A DNA stretch of 64,000 nucleotides from Rhodobacter aestuarii (GTDB lineage: Bacteria > Pseudomonadota > Alphaproteobacteria > Rhodobacterales > Rhodobacteraceae): contig NZ_FTOG01000006.1 in NCBI RefSeq assembly GCF_900156655.1, positions 62,001 to 126,000 of the forward strand, given 5' to 3'. A model generated the notes under the pieces. That model had not been told where the DNA came from and did no database searches. It saw only the letters and a program-made list of their open reading frames with translations. This document shows, in pieces, positions 1 through 8,537 of this stretch (positions are counted from its first letter, which is position 1; every line of letters starts with the position of its first letter). Made by a program: the position numbers and the translations under genes.

Positions 1-318
1 CGTGCTGGACAGCACTTCATTGCACCCCAAAAGCGGTTTGGCGGGCGCACAGGTCATGGAGCGCGCCAGACAAGCGCCTTCACAATCCGTGCTTGCCCGA
101 CAAGACCGCCCGGCATCCTTGGTACGGGTCACGCAATATTGCGCACCGCCAAGGCTTGCCCATTGGCCGCCACCCGCTTCGCATAGCCCCTTGTCACGCG
201 CGACGGCGGCGGCCCCCACTGGTGGCAAGGGGGGCGGGTCGTCCGCCCCCGGTTTGCAGGCAGCCAAAAGAACCGCTAGCCCCAAAAGGGCGATTTTAGA
301 ACGGCATCGGATGGGCAT
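1..318 (-). CDS. Cys-rich lipoprotein, 3' part outside the window
   Basis: Only the first 106 codons are present; the gene leaves the window on the left. Reading from an ATG at 318, the protein begins MPIRCRSKIALLGLAVLLAAC, a short basic n-region, a hydrophobic core and a lipobox (LAAC) that predicts lipid attachment at Cys21 and anchoring in the outer or inner membrane. The mature part is rich in cysteines (about eight in the visible section, several flanked by Gly, Asp or Ser), which suggests disulfides in the periplasm. The start overlaps the last 23 bases of the upstream aldo/keto reductase gene, so the two are probably co-transcribed. I recognise no family and infer no function. The lipobox is clear; the start is an inference. 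Confidence 0.6.
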   Translation of the reverse strand, partial: MPIRCRSKIALLGLAVLLAACKPGADDPPPLPPVGAAAVARDKGLCEAGGGQWASLGGAQYCVTRTKDAGRSCRASTDCEGACLARSMTCAPAKPLLGCNEVLSST

Positions 319-1342
319 GATGCACCCGGTCAATCTCTGCCAGCAGCGCTTTATCGAGCGCCATCCCCGCCGCATCGAGCGACTTTTCAAGCTGCGCAAT
401 CGAGGTGGCGCCGATGATCGGCACAATCGGGAAGGGGCGGCCCAGCGTCCAAGCAATCGCCATCGTCACAGGGTCCAGCCCAGCGTCACGCGCAAGCGCC
501 ACGTAAAGATCGGCCACTTCAAAGGCGCGCGGGTTCGACCGCCCACCGAGTTCGCGCACGATCGCGCGGCGCGAGCCCTCGGGCACGGCTCCGCCGGAAT
601 ACTTCCCGCTCAACATGCCCGTCGCGAGCGGCGAATAGGCCAATAGCGTCACGCCTTCATGCACGCCCAGTTCGGCCAGATCGGTATCGTAGAGCCGATA
701 CATCAACGAATATTCGTTCTGAATGGCAGAGACGCGCGGCCCATGCCCGGCTTCGGCTAACCGAATGAACTCCATCGTGCCCCAAGCGCTGTCATTCGAC
801 AGACCGAAATGGCCAATCTTGCCCTCGCCGCGCAGGCTGGCGAGCGCCTCAAGGCAGGCGGTCATATTGTCTTCGATTTCGGCTTTGCCGGGCTGCTTGG
901 AGGGATCAAACTTCCAGTTTTGCCGGAAGTGATACCCGCCCCGGTTCGGCCAGTGGAATTGGTAAAGGTCGATATGGTCCGTTTGCAGCCGCTTGAGCGA
1001 GCCTTCCACCGCCACCCGGATCGATGCAGGCGTGATCGGGCCGCCATCGCGCACCGCTTTCATGCCATCGCCCGCAATTTTCGTGGCCAGTACCACATCT
1101 TTGCGCCGCCCGGTTTTGGCAAACCACGTGCCAATGATCTCTTCGGTGCGGCCCACGGTTTCTGCGCTGATCGGGTTGACCGGATAAACCTCGGCGGTGT
1201 CGATGAAATTCACCCCCCGGTCAAGCGCGCAATCAATCTGCGCATGGCCCTCGGCTTCGGTGTTTTGCGTGCCCCAAGTCATTGAGCCAAGGCAGATTTC
1301 GCTCACCATCACGCCGGTCCGGCCCAGTTCCACTTTCCGCAT
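296..1342 (-). CDS. Tas-like NADP-dependent aldo/keto reductase
   Basis: A 348-residue aldo/keto reductase, close in length to E. coli Tas. It should reduce aldehydes or ketones with NADPH in the cytoplasm. The start at 1342 (MRKVELGRTG) is chosen because a GGAAAGGGAAG ribosome site precedes it and the conserved N-terminal strand begins there; an in-frame ATG 27 bases upstream lacks this. The AKR tetrad is visible: Asp48 and Tyr53 in FIDTAEVYP, a Lys in VVLATKIAG and a His in LYQFHWPNR. The C-terminal cofactor region is present (IVPIIGATS, then a Leu/Glu-rich helix). The true substrate cannot be read from sequence. It overlaps the downstream lipoprotein gene. Confidence 0.88.
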   Translation of the reverse strand: MRKVELGRTGVMVSEICLGSMTWGTQNTEAEGHAQIDCALDRGVNFIDTAEVYPVNPISAETVGRTEEIIGTWFAKTGRRKDVVLATKIAGDGMKAVRDGGPITPASIRVAVEGSLKRLQTDHIDLYQFHWPNRGGYHFRQNWKFDPSKQPGKAEIEDNMTACLEALASLRGEGKIGHFGLSNDSAWGTMEFIRLAEAGHGPRVSAIQNEYSLMYRLYDTDLAELGVHEGVTLLAYSPLATGMLSGKYSGGAVPEGSRRAIVRELGGRSNPRAFEVADLYVALARDAGLDPVTMAIAWTLGRPFPIVPIIGATSIAQLEKSLDAAGMALDKALLAEIDRVHHAHPMPF

Positions 1343-1398
1343 GTCTTCCCTTTCCGTTAGCGCGCACAAAGTGCCACAGCCGGGCGCGCTTTAAAACC

Positions 1399-2049
1399 TC
1401 AGATCACCACCGCAGGCACCAAACCGCGCAGCGCATTGCCTAGATAAACGCGCCCATCCATGATGTCGGACCAGCCAAGCCGCGCCTCGCGCGCGCGCCC
1501 GGTGCGGATCAACTCGGCCCGCAACACCCCCGGCAATGCCCCCGCACTCACCGGCGGCGTCAACAGCGCATTATCGCGCCACAGGAAGATATTGGTGATC
1601 GTGCCTTCGACCAGATCATCGTGCTCATTTAAGAACACCAGCTCATCAAGCCCCTCGGGTAAAGCGGCGCGCGCGCGATCATAGATCCCCCGCTCGGTCG
1701 ATTTTATGCGCCGGAAATCATCGCCGGAATCGACACGCTCTTTCGCCAGCCCCACACGCCACATTGCCTTCGGCGCGGGCAGCGGCGCTTTCATCAATTC
1801 GGGTGTGCCATCAAGCGCCACGGTCAAACGCAACCGCAGCGGTTCATCGCCCTTCACCGCGTCAATCATCTGCTCAACGCGCCACATATCGCAGGGAATA
1901 TCGAGCGCTTCGCAACCCTCGCCCAAGCGCGCCATGTGCCCCAAAAGCAATTCAACGCCAAACCGCGGCGCCCAGCGCATTGTTTCGATCAGGTGCAATC
2001 CGGAAGGGGCGCGCGCACGAAGGCTGCCTTGCTCAGTGCTTCCGCCCAT
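1399..2049 (-). CDS. aminotransferase class IV, PabC-like (aminodeoxychorismate lyase candidate)
   Basis: A 216-residue fold-type IV PLP enzyme. The PLP lysine is in RIKSTERGIYDRA (about residue 120), followed by the family motif EGTITNIFLW and the loop LLTPPVSAGALPGVLR. It overlaps the 3' end of the pabB gene by about 60 bases on the same strand. Because PabB makes 4-amino-4-deoxychorismate, the likely role is its cleavage to p-aminobenzoate and pyruvate for folate synthesis. It is shorter than E. coli PabC (269 residues), as is common in Rhodobacteraceae. D-amino-acid or branched-chain transamination is less likely given the neighbour. The start at 2049 is the only ATG that leaves the N-terminal strand (GLHLIETMRW) intact. 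Confidence 0.8.
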   Translation of the reverse strand: MGGSTEQGSLRARAPSGLHLIETMRWAPRFGVELLLGHMARLGEGCEALDIPCDMWRVEQMIDAVKGDEPLRLRLTVALDGTPELMKAPLPAPKAMWRVGLAKERVDSGDDFRRIKSTERGIYDRARAALPEGLDELVFLNEHDDLVEGTITNIFLWRDNALLTPPVSAGALPGVLRAELIRTGRAREARLGWSDIMDGRVYLGNALRGLVPAVVI

Positions 2050-3122
2050 TCAGATGCCCCTTCACTGTCATGCACCAGACCGCCGCCCACATTGAGCGTG
2101 GCCACCCCGTCGCGCAGCTCGATCGTGCGGATCGCGACGTTGAATTCCATCGCCCCGTCGGGCGCGATCCAGCCGATGGCGCCACAATAGGCACCTCTCG
2201 GCGCGGTTTCCAGTTCATGGATGATCTGCATCGCGCGGATCTTTGGGGCTCCGGTGACAGAGCCACAGGGGAAAAGGGCGGCGCAAATCTGCTGAAAATC
2301 AACACCCTCAAGCAGTTGCGCGGTGACGGTGGAGGTCATCTGATGCACCGTCGTATAGCTTTCAATATCATAAAGCGCGGGCACCCTGACCGAACCGACC
2401 TTGGAAATCCGGCTCAGATCGTTGCGCAACAGATCAACGATCATCAGATTCTCGGCCCGGTTCTTTTCCGACCCCTGTAGCCAAGCGGCGGCAGCTTGGT
2501 CCGCCTGCGGGTTTGCACCGCGCGCGACCGTGCCTTTCATCGGGCGCACCGTGGCTTGCCTTGCCGCGTCAATGGCAAAAAACAATTCGGGCGAGCGGGA
2601 CAAAAGCGCAAAGTCCCCCGCCTCAACCAGCACCCCATGCCCCACCGGCTGCACCGCCTTCAGCCGCGCATAAAGCGCGCGCGGATCGCCCGCATAGGGC
2701 GCGGTTTGCGGGAAGGTGAGGTTGATCTGATAGGTATCGCCCGCCGCAATATAGGCCTGCACGCGGTCAAAGGCTTGCTGGTAGGCATGTTGGGAGATCA
2801 CCGGGGTAAACTGCGGTGCCTCGGCGCTCGGTTCTGTCTCGGGCACGGCCAATTCGGGGGCGTCATAAACACCAAACAGCATCAACGGCAGGGTGCGGTT
2901 TGGCGGCAAAAGCGGTTCGAGCTTGGGCGAGAACAAATAACCCAGCTCATAGCTCAGCATCCCCGCAAGCCATTTGCCCGCCGCCCGCGCAGCCGCGATT
3001 TCGGCAAAAGCCTGCGCCATCTCCTGCGGATGATCCGCCCGAATAACCGAAACAGGCCGCGTCAGGTGCAGCCCGGTGCCCTCCGGCCCCCGGTCAAACT
3101 CGAATCTCGGCGTCTGTTGCAC
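1989..3122 (-). CDS. pabB: aminodeoxychorismate synthase component I
   Basis: Aminates chorismate to 4-amino-4-deoxychorismate in p-aminobenzoate/folate synthesis. At 377 residues it is shorter than E. coli PabB and carries the full chorismate-binding domain (about 115-370) with hallmarks GSVTGAPKIRAMQIIHELE, LLRNDLSRISK and the C-terminal GGGLVHDSEGASEWAE. The N-terminal part is a reduced version of the anthranilate synthase I N domain. It forms a two-gene unit with the overlapping class IV aminotransferase. No PabA glutaminase lies nearby, so the amide-transfer partner must be encoded elsewhere, or the enzyme may use ammonia. Anthranilate synthase (TrpE) is unlikely because of length and neighbour. 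Confidence 0.9.
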   Translation of the reverse strand: MQQTPRFEFDRGPEGTGLHLTRPVSVIRADHPQEMAQAFAEIAAARAAGKWLAGMLSYELGYLFSPKLEPLLPPNRTLPLMLFGVYDAPELAVPETEPSAEAPQFTPVISQHAYQQAFDRVQAYIAAGDTYQINLTFPQTAPYAGDPRALYARLKAVQPVGHGVLVEAGDFALLSRSPELFFAIDAARQATVRPMKGTVARGANPQADQAAAAWLQGSEKNRAENLMIVDLLRNDLSRISKVGSVRVPALYDIESYTTVHQMTSTVTAQLLEGVDFQQICAALFPCGSVTGAPKIRAMQIIHELETAPRGAYCGAIGWIAPDGAMEFNVAIRTIELRDGVATLNVGGGLVHDSEGASEWAEALSKAAFVRAPLPDCT

Positions 3123-3179
3123 TGGTCCCCCGCGCGTCTTGCGCCCAGATATTCGGCGCGGGGTCGCAATGGCAACGCC

Positions 3180-4328
3180 TCAACCGACCGAAAAATGCCA
3201 TTCCCCGTCACCCAGCGCGGGGCTCGCCTTCTCAAGCGCCAAATCAGAGCGGGAAAAGGCAATCGGCGTGCGCAGCCCGGCAATACCCTCGGGGGAAATG
3301 CGCATCCCGCGCGCCACTACTTGCGGCTCGGCCAAGGCTTCGGCCACATCATTGATCGGGCCACCAGGCACGCCGGCGGCCTCGAGCGCGGCGATCAGAT
3401 CGGCTTTCGGACGTTTCGCCGTGGTCTTGGCGATTTGTGCGCAAAGCGCTTCGCGCTGCGCCACACGGCCCGCATTGGAGGCATAATCGGGGTTGAGGGC
3501 AAGTTCGGGAAGCGAGAGCAGATCGCAAAGCGCCAAAAACTGCCGATCATTGCCGCAAGCGATGATCAAATGCCCATCTGACGCCGGAAACACCTGATAA
3601 GGCACAATATTAGGGTGCGCATTGCCCAAGCGATGCGGCACCTGCCCGCCCAAGAGATGGTTCATCGCTTGGTTCGCGAGCACCCCCACCCCACAATCCA
3701 GCAAGCTCATATCCACCTGTTGCCCAAGGCCAGAGCGTGCACGCTCGGCCAAGGCCGCTTGCACGCCAATCACCCCATAAAGCCCGGTGAACACATCAAT
3801 CCAAGCGACACCCACCTTTTGCGGCTCACCACCCTTCTGGCCGGTCAAATCCATGATCCCGCACATGCCTTGGATCAGAAAATCATAACCCGGCTGCGCT
3901 GCGCGCGGGCCGGTTTGGCCAAATCCGGTAACGGAAACATAGATCAAACCGGGGTTGGTGGCCGAAAGGCTTTCATAGTCGAGACCATACTTTTTCAACC
4001 CACCGAGTTTAAAATTCTCAATCACCACATCGGCCTCGGCAATCAGCCGTTTAAGCCGGTTCAGATCATTATTGTTGGAAAAGTCACAGGTTACCGAAGT
4101 TTTTCCCCTGTTTGCGGCATGAAAATAAGCGGCCACAGTTTCAAAACTGCCATCGGGTCGGATGCGTTCAATGAAAGGCGGGCCCCAGCGGCGGGTATCA
4201 TCGCCCTCGGGCGACTCCACTTTTACAACCTCTGCCCCCAAATCGGCCAAGGTCTGGCCGATCCATGGCCCGGCCAAAATCCGGGCCAGTTCAACCACTT
4301 TTAGCCCCGTTAGAGGTGCTTCAGACAT
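3180..4328 (-). CDS. CaiB/BaiF family III CoA transferase
   Basis: A 382-residue family III CoA transferase, which moves CoA between carboxylic acids in the cytoplasm. The start at 4328 (MSEAPLTGLKVVELARILAGP) matches the family N-terminus; an upstream in-frame start would add 20 unrelated residues. Family features include VVELARILAGPWIGQTLADL, VENFKLGGLKKYGLDYESL, YVSVTGFGQTGP and the C-terminal NDVAEALAEPQVVARGM. The acyl substrate cannot be assigned: formyl-, succinyl-, citramalyl- and carnitine-type enzymes share this fold. It stands between pabB and putA on the same strand, with 57 bases to pabB, and has no obvious pathway partner. Confidence 0.85.
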   Translation of the reverse strand: MSEAPLTGLKVVELARILAGPWIGQTLADLGAEVVKVESPEGDDTRRWGPPFIERIRPDGSFETVAAYFHAANRGKTSVTCDFSNNNDLNRLKRLIAEADVVIENFKLGGLKKYGLDYESLSATNPGLIYVSVTGFGQTGPRAAQPGYDFLIQGMCGIMDLTGQKGGEPQKVGVAWIDVFTGLYGVIGVQAALAERARSGLGQQVDMSLLDCGVGVLANQAMNHLLGGQVPHRLGNAHPNIVPYQVFPASDGHLIIACGNDRQFLALCDLLSLPELALNPDYASNAGRVAQREALCAQIAKTTAKRPKADLIAALEAAGVPGGPINDVAEALAEPQVVARGMRISPEGIAGLRTPIAFSRSDLALEKASPALGDGEWHFSVG

Positions 4329-4432
4329 TCGACCGCTCCCTTGGCGCGCTTTTGCGCCATGGCCTTGGTAGCGCGTGGGGCCGCGCAAATCGACCGTCGA
4401 TTGTGCGGCCCCTCATGCGTTTTAGGCATGGA

Positions 4433-7400
4433 TCAACTGCCCAAAAGCGCCGCATTGCCGCCAGCAGCGGTGGTATCAACGCATAGATGGCGTTCATGCA
4501 TCACATGCGCGCGGTCGGGGAGGCTGGTGATCAGCGGCACCAAAGGCCCCTCACGCAACGCGATCGCCTGCGCATAGGCCCGCCCTTTCGCCGCATCGCC
4601 CCACCACAAAACCGCCGAAATATCTTTGATTTCCATGATTTTCTCTGGCGTAGGCACCTGATCCAAGCGCTTCGCCACCCCGCCCAGCGCCCGAACCGCC
4701 CCCATCTGGGCGACAATTTCTGCTTCACTCGGACCAAGGCACAAAACGGGCGCGCGCGGATGCAGACTCAACCGGTTCAACTCCCCCGTCGGGCCGGGCA
4801 AGAGTTGCTCTGCCGGGAACGGCGCGGACGGAATAGCTTCCTCGCGCGGCGCGGGCGCGAAAAACCGCCCCAAATAAAGCGGCCCGCCCGCTTTTGGCCC
4901 AGTGCCCGAAAGCCCCTCTCCGCCAAAAGGCTGGCTGCCCACCACCGCGCCGATTTGGTTGCGGTTGACGTAGATATTGCCTGCCTGCACCTGCCCCGCC
5001 ACCTCGGCCACGCGGGTATCAATCCGCGTATGCAGCCCAAAGGTCAGGCCAAAGCCGCGCGCGTTGATATCATCAATCACCTGCGGCAGGTCTTCGGCGG
5101 CGAAAGTTGCAAGATGCAACACCGGACCAAAGATCTCACGTTCGATTTGGGCAATTCCACCCACCTTGATCAGCGTCGGGCCAACGAAATGCCCCGTTTC
5201 AGGCGCGCGGACCTGATGCAGGATTTGACCTTGATGGGCCGCGATCCAGTTCATGATCCCGTCCTTAGCATTCGCATCAATCACCGGACCGATGTCGGTC
5301 GAAATCCCCCAAGGGTTACCGATAGATAGCGCCTCCATCGCGCCTTTGAGCATCTCAATCAGCCGCGGCGCGATATCTTCTTGCACATAAAGACAGCGCA
5401 GCGCAGAGCATCGCTGCCCCGCCGAGCGGAAAGCTGAATTTACGATGTCGCGCACCGCTTGCTCGGGCAGCGCGGTGCTATCCACCACCATCGCATTCAG
5501 CCCGCCGGTTTCGGCAATCAGCGGTGTGCCAGGGGCCATATGAGTAGCCATCGAGCGCGCAATAACGCGCGCCGTTTCGGTTGAGCCAGTGAAGACCACC
5601 CCCGCCACGCGCGGGTCGCGCGTGAGCGCCGCGCCGACCGTTGCCCCCTCGCCCGGCAGCAGTTGTAGCGCAGCGCGCGGCACCCCCGCCTGATGCAACA
5701 ACCGCACCGCCATCGCGGCCATCAGCGGAGTTTGCTCTGCGGGTTTGGCGAGCACGGCATTGCCCGCCATCAGCGCCGCCGCGATTTGCCCAGTAAAGAT
5801 CGCGAGCGGGAAGTTCCACGGGCTGATCGCCACGATCCGGCCACGCGGCGCGCGCGAATCTGCGGCCCCTTGCGCCGCATAGTAGCGCAGGAAATCAACG
5901 GCTTCGCGCAGTTCCGCCACCGCATCTGGCAAGGTCTTGCCCGCCTCGCGCGCCAGTGCGGCGAAAATCGCGCCGTGGTGTTCTTCGTAGAGGTCGGCAG
6001 CGCGGCGCAACACCTCTGCGCGCGCATGGGCGGGCGCGTCCCAAACCTGCGCCCCGTCTAAAGCGGTAGCGACGGTAGCAGCATCGGCCTCCGTCACCTG
6101 CGCGACGATGGCCCCGGTGGCGGGGTTACACACCGGGCGCGTGGGTCCGCTGGCCGCCCCCACAATGATTGGCGTGGCATCGGGCGTTTCGCCAACCCGC
6201 ACCGCGTCAAGGCTGGCCAGAACGGCAGGATCGCTAAGATCAAAGCCACGCGAATTGATGCGATCAGCAAAAAGCGCCTCAGGCGCGACAAGCCCGCCCG
6301 GCGGCGTGGCAGAGGGCAACCGCTCAAACGGGCAAGCCGCGATCACGGACGGGGGCACCGTGGCATCGGTGATCTGATGCACGAAAGAGGCGTTCGCCCC
6401 ATTTTCCAACAGCCGCCGCACCAGATAGGCGAGCAGGTCACGATGCGCGCCCACAGGTGCATAAATCCGGCATCGCCCCCCCGTTTCGGCCAGCACGCTG
6501 TCATGGAGTTGCGCCCCCATGCCATGCAGACGCTGAAATTCAAAAGGTCGGCCTTGTGCAAGTTCGAGCACCGCCGCGACGGTGTGGGCGTTATGCGTTG
6601 CAAATTGCGGATAGAGCCTGTCTGACAGCGCAAAAAGCTTGGTCGCAAGGCAAATATAGGCCACATCGGTCGCCACTTTGCTGGTGAAAAGCGGAAAGCC
6701 CGGATGCCCCTCCACTTGGGCGCGCTTCATCTCGCTGTCCCAGTAGGCACCTTTGACAAGCCGGATATTCAGCCGCCGATCATGGCGCCGGGCCGCGTCG
6801 TAAAGCGTCTCAATCGCCGCGCCTGCGCGTTTGCCATAGGCTTGCACCACCGCGCCAAAGCCCTCCCACCCGGCGGTGGCGGGGTCGGCCATCACCGCCT
6901 CCATCACCTTGAGCGAGAGCGCAAGCCGGTCTTGTTCTTCGGCATCGACATGAAGTGCAATACCCGCCGCAGCCGCTTGGCGGGCAAGGGCCTGCACCAC
7001 CGGCACAAGTTCGGCCATCACGCGGGCCTCTTGCGCCACCTCATAGCGAGGGTGGAGCGCCGAAAGCTTGATCGAAATACCGGGGTTGTCGTGTACCGAA
7101 CCACCCTTGGCCACTTTGCCAATCGCGGTGATCGCTTGCGCATAGGCATCGCGGTAGCGGGCGGCATCGGCGGCGGTAAGCGCAGCTTCGCCCAGCATAT
7201 CATAGCTGAGCGTATAGCCTTGCGCCTCGCGCGATTGCGCGCGTTTGAGCGCCTTTTCAATGGTTTCGCCCAAAACGAACTGCCGCCCCATCTCGCGCAT
7301 GGCTTGGCCCACGGCAGCGCGGATCACCGGCTCTCCCAGCCGCCGCACCATCGCACGCAGCGTGCCCGCAACACCCTCGCCATCTTCGAGCACTTTGCCC

Positions 7401-7780
7401 GTGAGCATCAGCGCCCAAGTGGAGGCGTTGACCAAGGGCGAGGCCGCCGTGCCTAAATGGCGCGACCAATCCGAAGGCGCGATCTTGTCTTCGATCAGCG
7501 CATCAATCGTGGCGGCATCGGGCACACGCAACAGCGCTTCGGCCAAACACATCAGCGCCACGCCCTCTGCGCTCGACAGCGCATATTGCGCCATCACCTG
7601 TTCCATCAGCCCCAGACGCCCAGCACTGCGCAGCCGCGTCACAAGCTCGGTCGCGCGCGCCACGGCACGAGCAAGCTGACCCTCAGACGGCCCCCAATCG
7701 GCGATTAAGCGGGCGAGAACCTGATCTTCAGGGGCGAATTTGGCCTCGGGGCCAAGGGGGGAGAGAACGGGGTGGATCAT
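4433..7780 (-). CDS. putA: bifunctional proline dehydrogenase / L-glutamate-gamma-semialdehyde dehydrogenase
   Basis: Oxidises proline to glutamate in two steps, the first FAD-linked at the membrane and the second NAD-linked. The protein has 1115 residues from ATG 7780, which has an AAGGAG ribosome site. The proline dehydrogenase barrel covers about 130-460, with RLVKGAYWDSEMKRAQ near residue 343. The aldehyde dehydrogenase covers about 540-980, with FTGSTETA, the general-base region IAETGGLNAM and catalytic Cys in SAGQRCSALRC (about 789). A C-terminal extension follows. The N-terminal ribbon-helix-helix repressor domain of E. coli PutA is absent, which fits regulation by the divergent Lrp-type gene across 113 bases. 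Confidence 0.96.
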   Translation of the reverse strand: MIHPVLSPLGPEAKFAPEDQVLARLIADWGPSEGQLARAVARATELVTRLRSAGRLGLMEQVMAQYALSSAEGVALMCLAEALLRVPDAATIDALIEDKIAPSDWSRHLGTAASPLVNASTWALMLTGKVLEDGEGVAGTLRAMVRRLGEPVIRAAVGQAMREMGRQFVLGETIEKALKRAQSREAQGYTLSYDMLGEAALTAADAARYRDAYAQAITAIGKVAKGGSVHDNPGISIKLSALHPRYEVAQEARVMAELVPVVQALARQAAAAGIALHVDAEEQDRLALSLKVMEAVMADPATAGWEGFGAVVQAYGKRAGAAIETLYDAARRHDRRLNIRLVKGAYWDSEMKRAQVEGHPGFPLFTSKVATDVAYICLATKLFALSDRLYPQFATHNAHTVAAVLELAQGRPFEFQRLHGMGAQLHDSVLAETGGRCRIYAPVGAHRDLLAYLVRRLLENGANASFVHQITDATVPPSVIAACPFERLPSATPPGGLVAPEALFADRINSRGFDLSDPAVLASLDAVRVGETPDATPIIVGAASGPTRPVCNPATGAIVAQVTEADAATVATALDGAQVWDAPAHARAEVLRRAADLYEEHHGAIFAALAREAGKTLPDAVAELREAVDFLRYYAAQGAADSRAPRGRIVAISPWNFPLAIFTGQIAAALMAGNAVLAKPAEQTPLMAAMAVRLLHQAGVPRAALQLLPGEGATVGAALTRDPRVAGVVFTGSTETARVIARSMATHMAPGTPLIAETGGLNAMVVDSTALPEQAVRDIVNSAFRSAGQRCSALRCLYVQEDIAPRLIEMLKGAMEALSIGNPWGISTDIGPVIDANAKDGIMNWIAAHQGQILHQVRAPETGHFVGPTLIKVGGIAQIEREIFGPVLHLATFAAEDLPQVIDDINARGFGLTFGLHTRIDTRVAEVAGQVQAGNIYVNRNQIGAVVGSQPFGGEGLSGTGPKAGGPLYLGRFFAPAPREEAIPSAPFPAEQLLPGPTGELNRLSLHPRAPVLCLGPSEAEIVAQMGAVRALGGVAKRLDQVPTPEKIMEIKDISAVLWWGDAAKGRAYAQAIALREGPLVPLITSLPDRAHVMHERHLCVDTTAAGGNAALLGS

Positions 7781-7832
7781 CGGCGCGCACTCCTTGGGCG
7801 TTTTCCAAAGTATACGCCGCACCCCGTGGACG

Positions 7833-7854
7833 TTTTGCCCAATCATTGGCAAAA
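7833..7854. promoter_or_regulatory. candidate operator of the Lrp-type regulator
   Basis: In the 113-base gap between the divergent putA and lrp-like genes, TTTTGCC (7833-7839) is mirrored by GGCAAAA (7848-7854). A second, overlapping dyad, CCAAT-C-ATTGG, lies at 7839-7849. Lrp/AsnC proteins bind such imperfect dyads, and in Rhodobacter capsulatus putA is activated by an Lrp-like protein. The assignment to this regulator is inference from position and symmetry. Confidence 0.45.
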
Positions 7855-7893
7855 TGATAGACGATCAGAACATTCCTGAGGCACAAAACAGCC

Positions 7894-8358
7894 ATGTCTG
7901 ACTTACTTGATTCGACCGACCGCAAGATTCTGAACGCGCTGGTGGAAAACGCACGCATTGCGATCACCGAATTGGGGCGCAAGGTGGGGCTTTCGAAAAC
8001 CCCGGTTGCGGCACGGATCAAGGCGATGGAAGAGATGGGGGTGATCACCGGCTACCGGGCGGTGCTGTCGCCGCGCAAACTGGGGCTGACCCACGTCACC
8101 TTTGTGGAAGTGCGCATGACCGACACGCGCGAAAAGGCATTGGCCCAGTTCAACGCTGCAGTGCGCGCGATTCCCGAGGTGGAGGAATGCTATATGATCG
8201 CGGGCGGGTTTGATTATTTGCTGAAAGTCCGCGCCCATGACATGACCGAATATCGCCGGATCATGGGCGAAGCGATCTCGACCCTGCCGCATGTGGCTGC
8301 GACATCGAGTTACGTTGCGATGGAGGCGGTGGTCGAACAGAACGCGCCTATTCTGTGA
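7894..8358 (+). CDS. putR: Lrp/AsnC family regulator of proline catabolism (PutR-like)
   Basis: A 154-residue Lrp/AsnC transcription factor. Residues 8-60 form the winged helix-turn-helix (DRKILNALVENARIAITELG, then VGLSKTPVAARIKAMEEMG), and the remainder is the RAM ligand-binding and oligomerisation domain (HVTFVEVRM, EVEECYMIAGGFDYLLKVRA). It is transcribed away from putA. By analogy with R. capsulatus PutR it probably senses proline and activates putA while controlling itself. The family call is firm; the target is inferred from the divergent arrangement and the shared palindrome. Confidence 0.87.
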   Translation: MSDLLDSTDRKILNALVENARIAITELGRKVGLSKTPVAARIKAMEEMGVITGYRAVLSPRKLGLTHVTFVEVRMTDTREKALAQFNAAVRAIPEVEECYMIAGGFDYLLKVRAHDMTEYRRIMGEAISTLPHVAATSSYVAMEAVVEQNAPIL

Positions 8359-8537
8359 ACCAACGCCCTGAAGATAGGGATTTGCTTCTGACCTAACCAA
8401 CTGGTCAGAGAATCGGCAAAAATTAACACGAAGTTCACGTTAGCGACCAACTTAGCATTTGACGCCCCTCTCCCAATCGTGAAGTCTCCCCCCGTTCCCA
8501 TACTAAATGGGCCGAGGCGACTCTGGGAGGAGAACTC

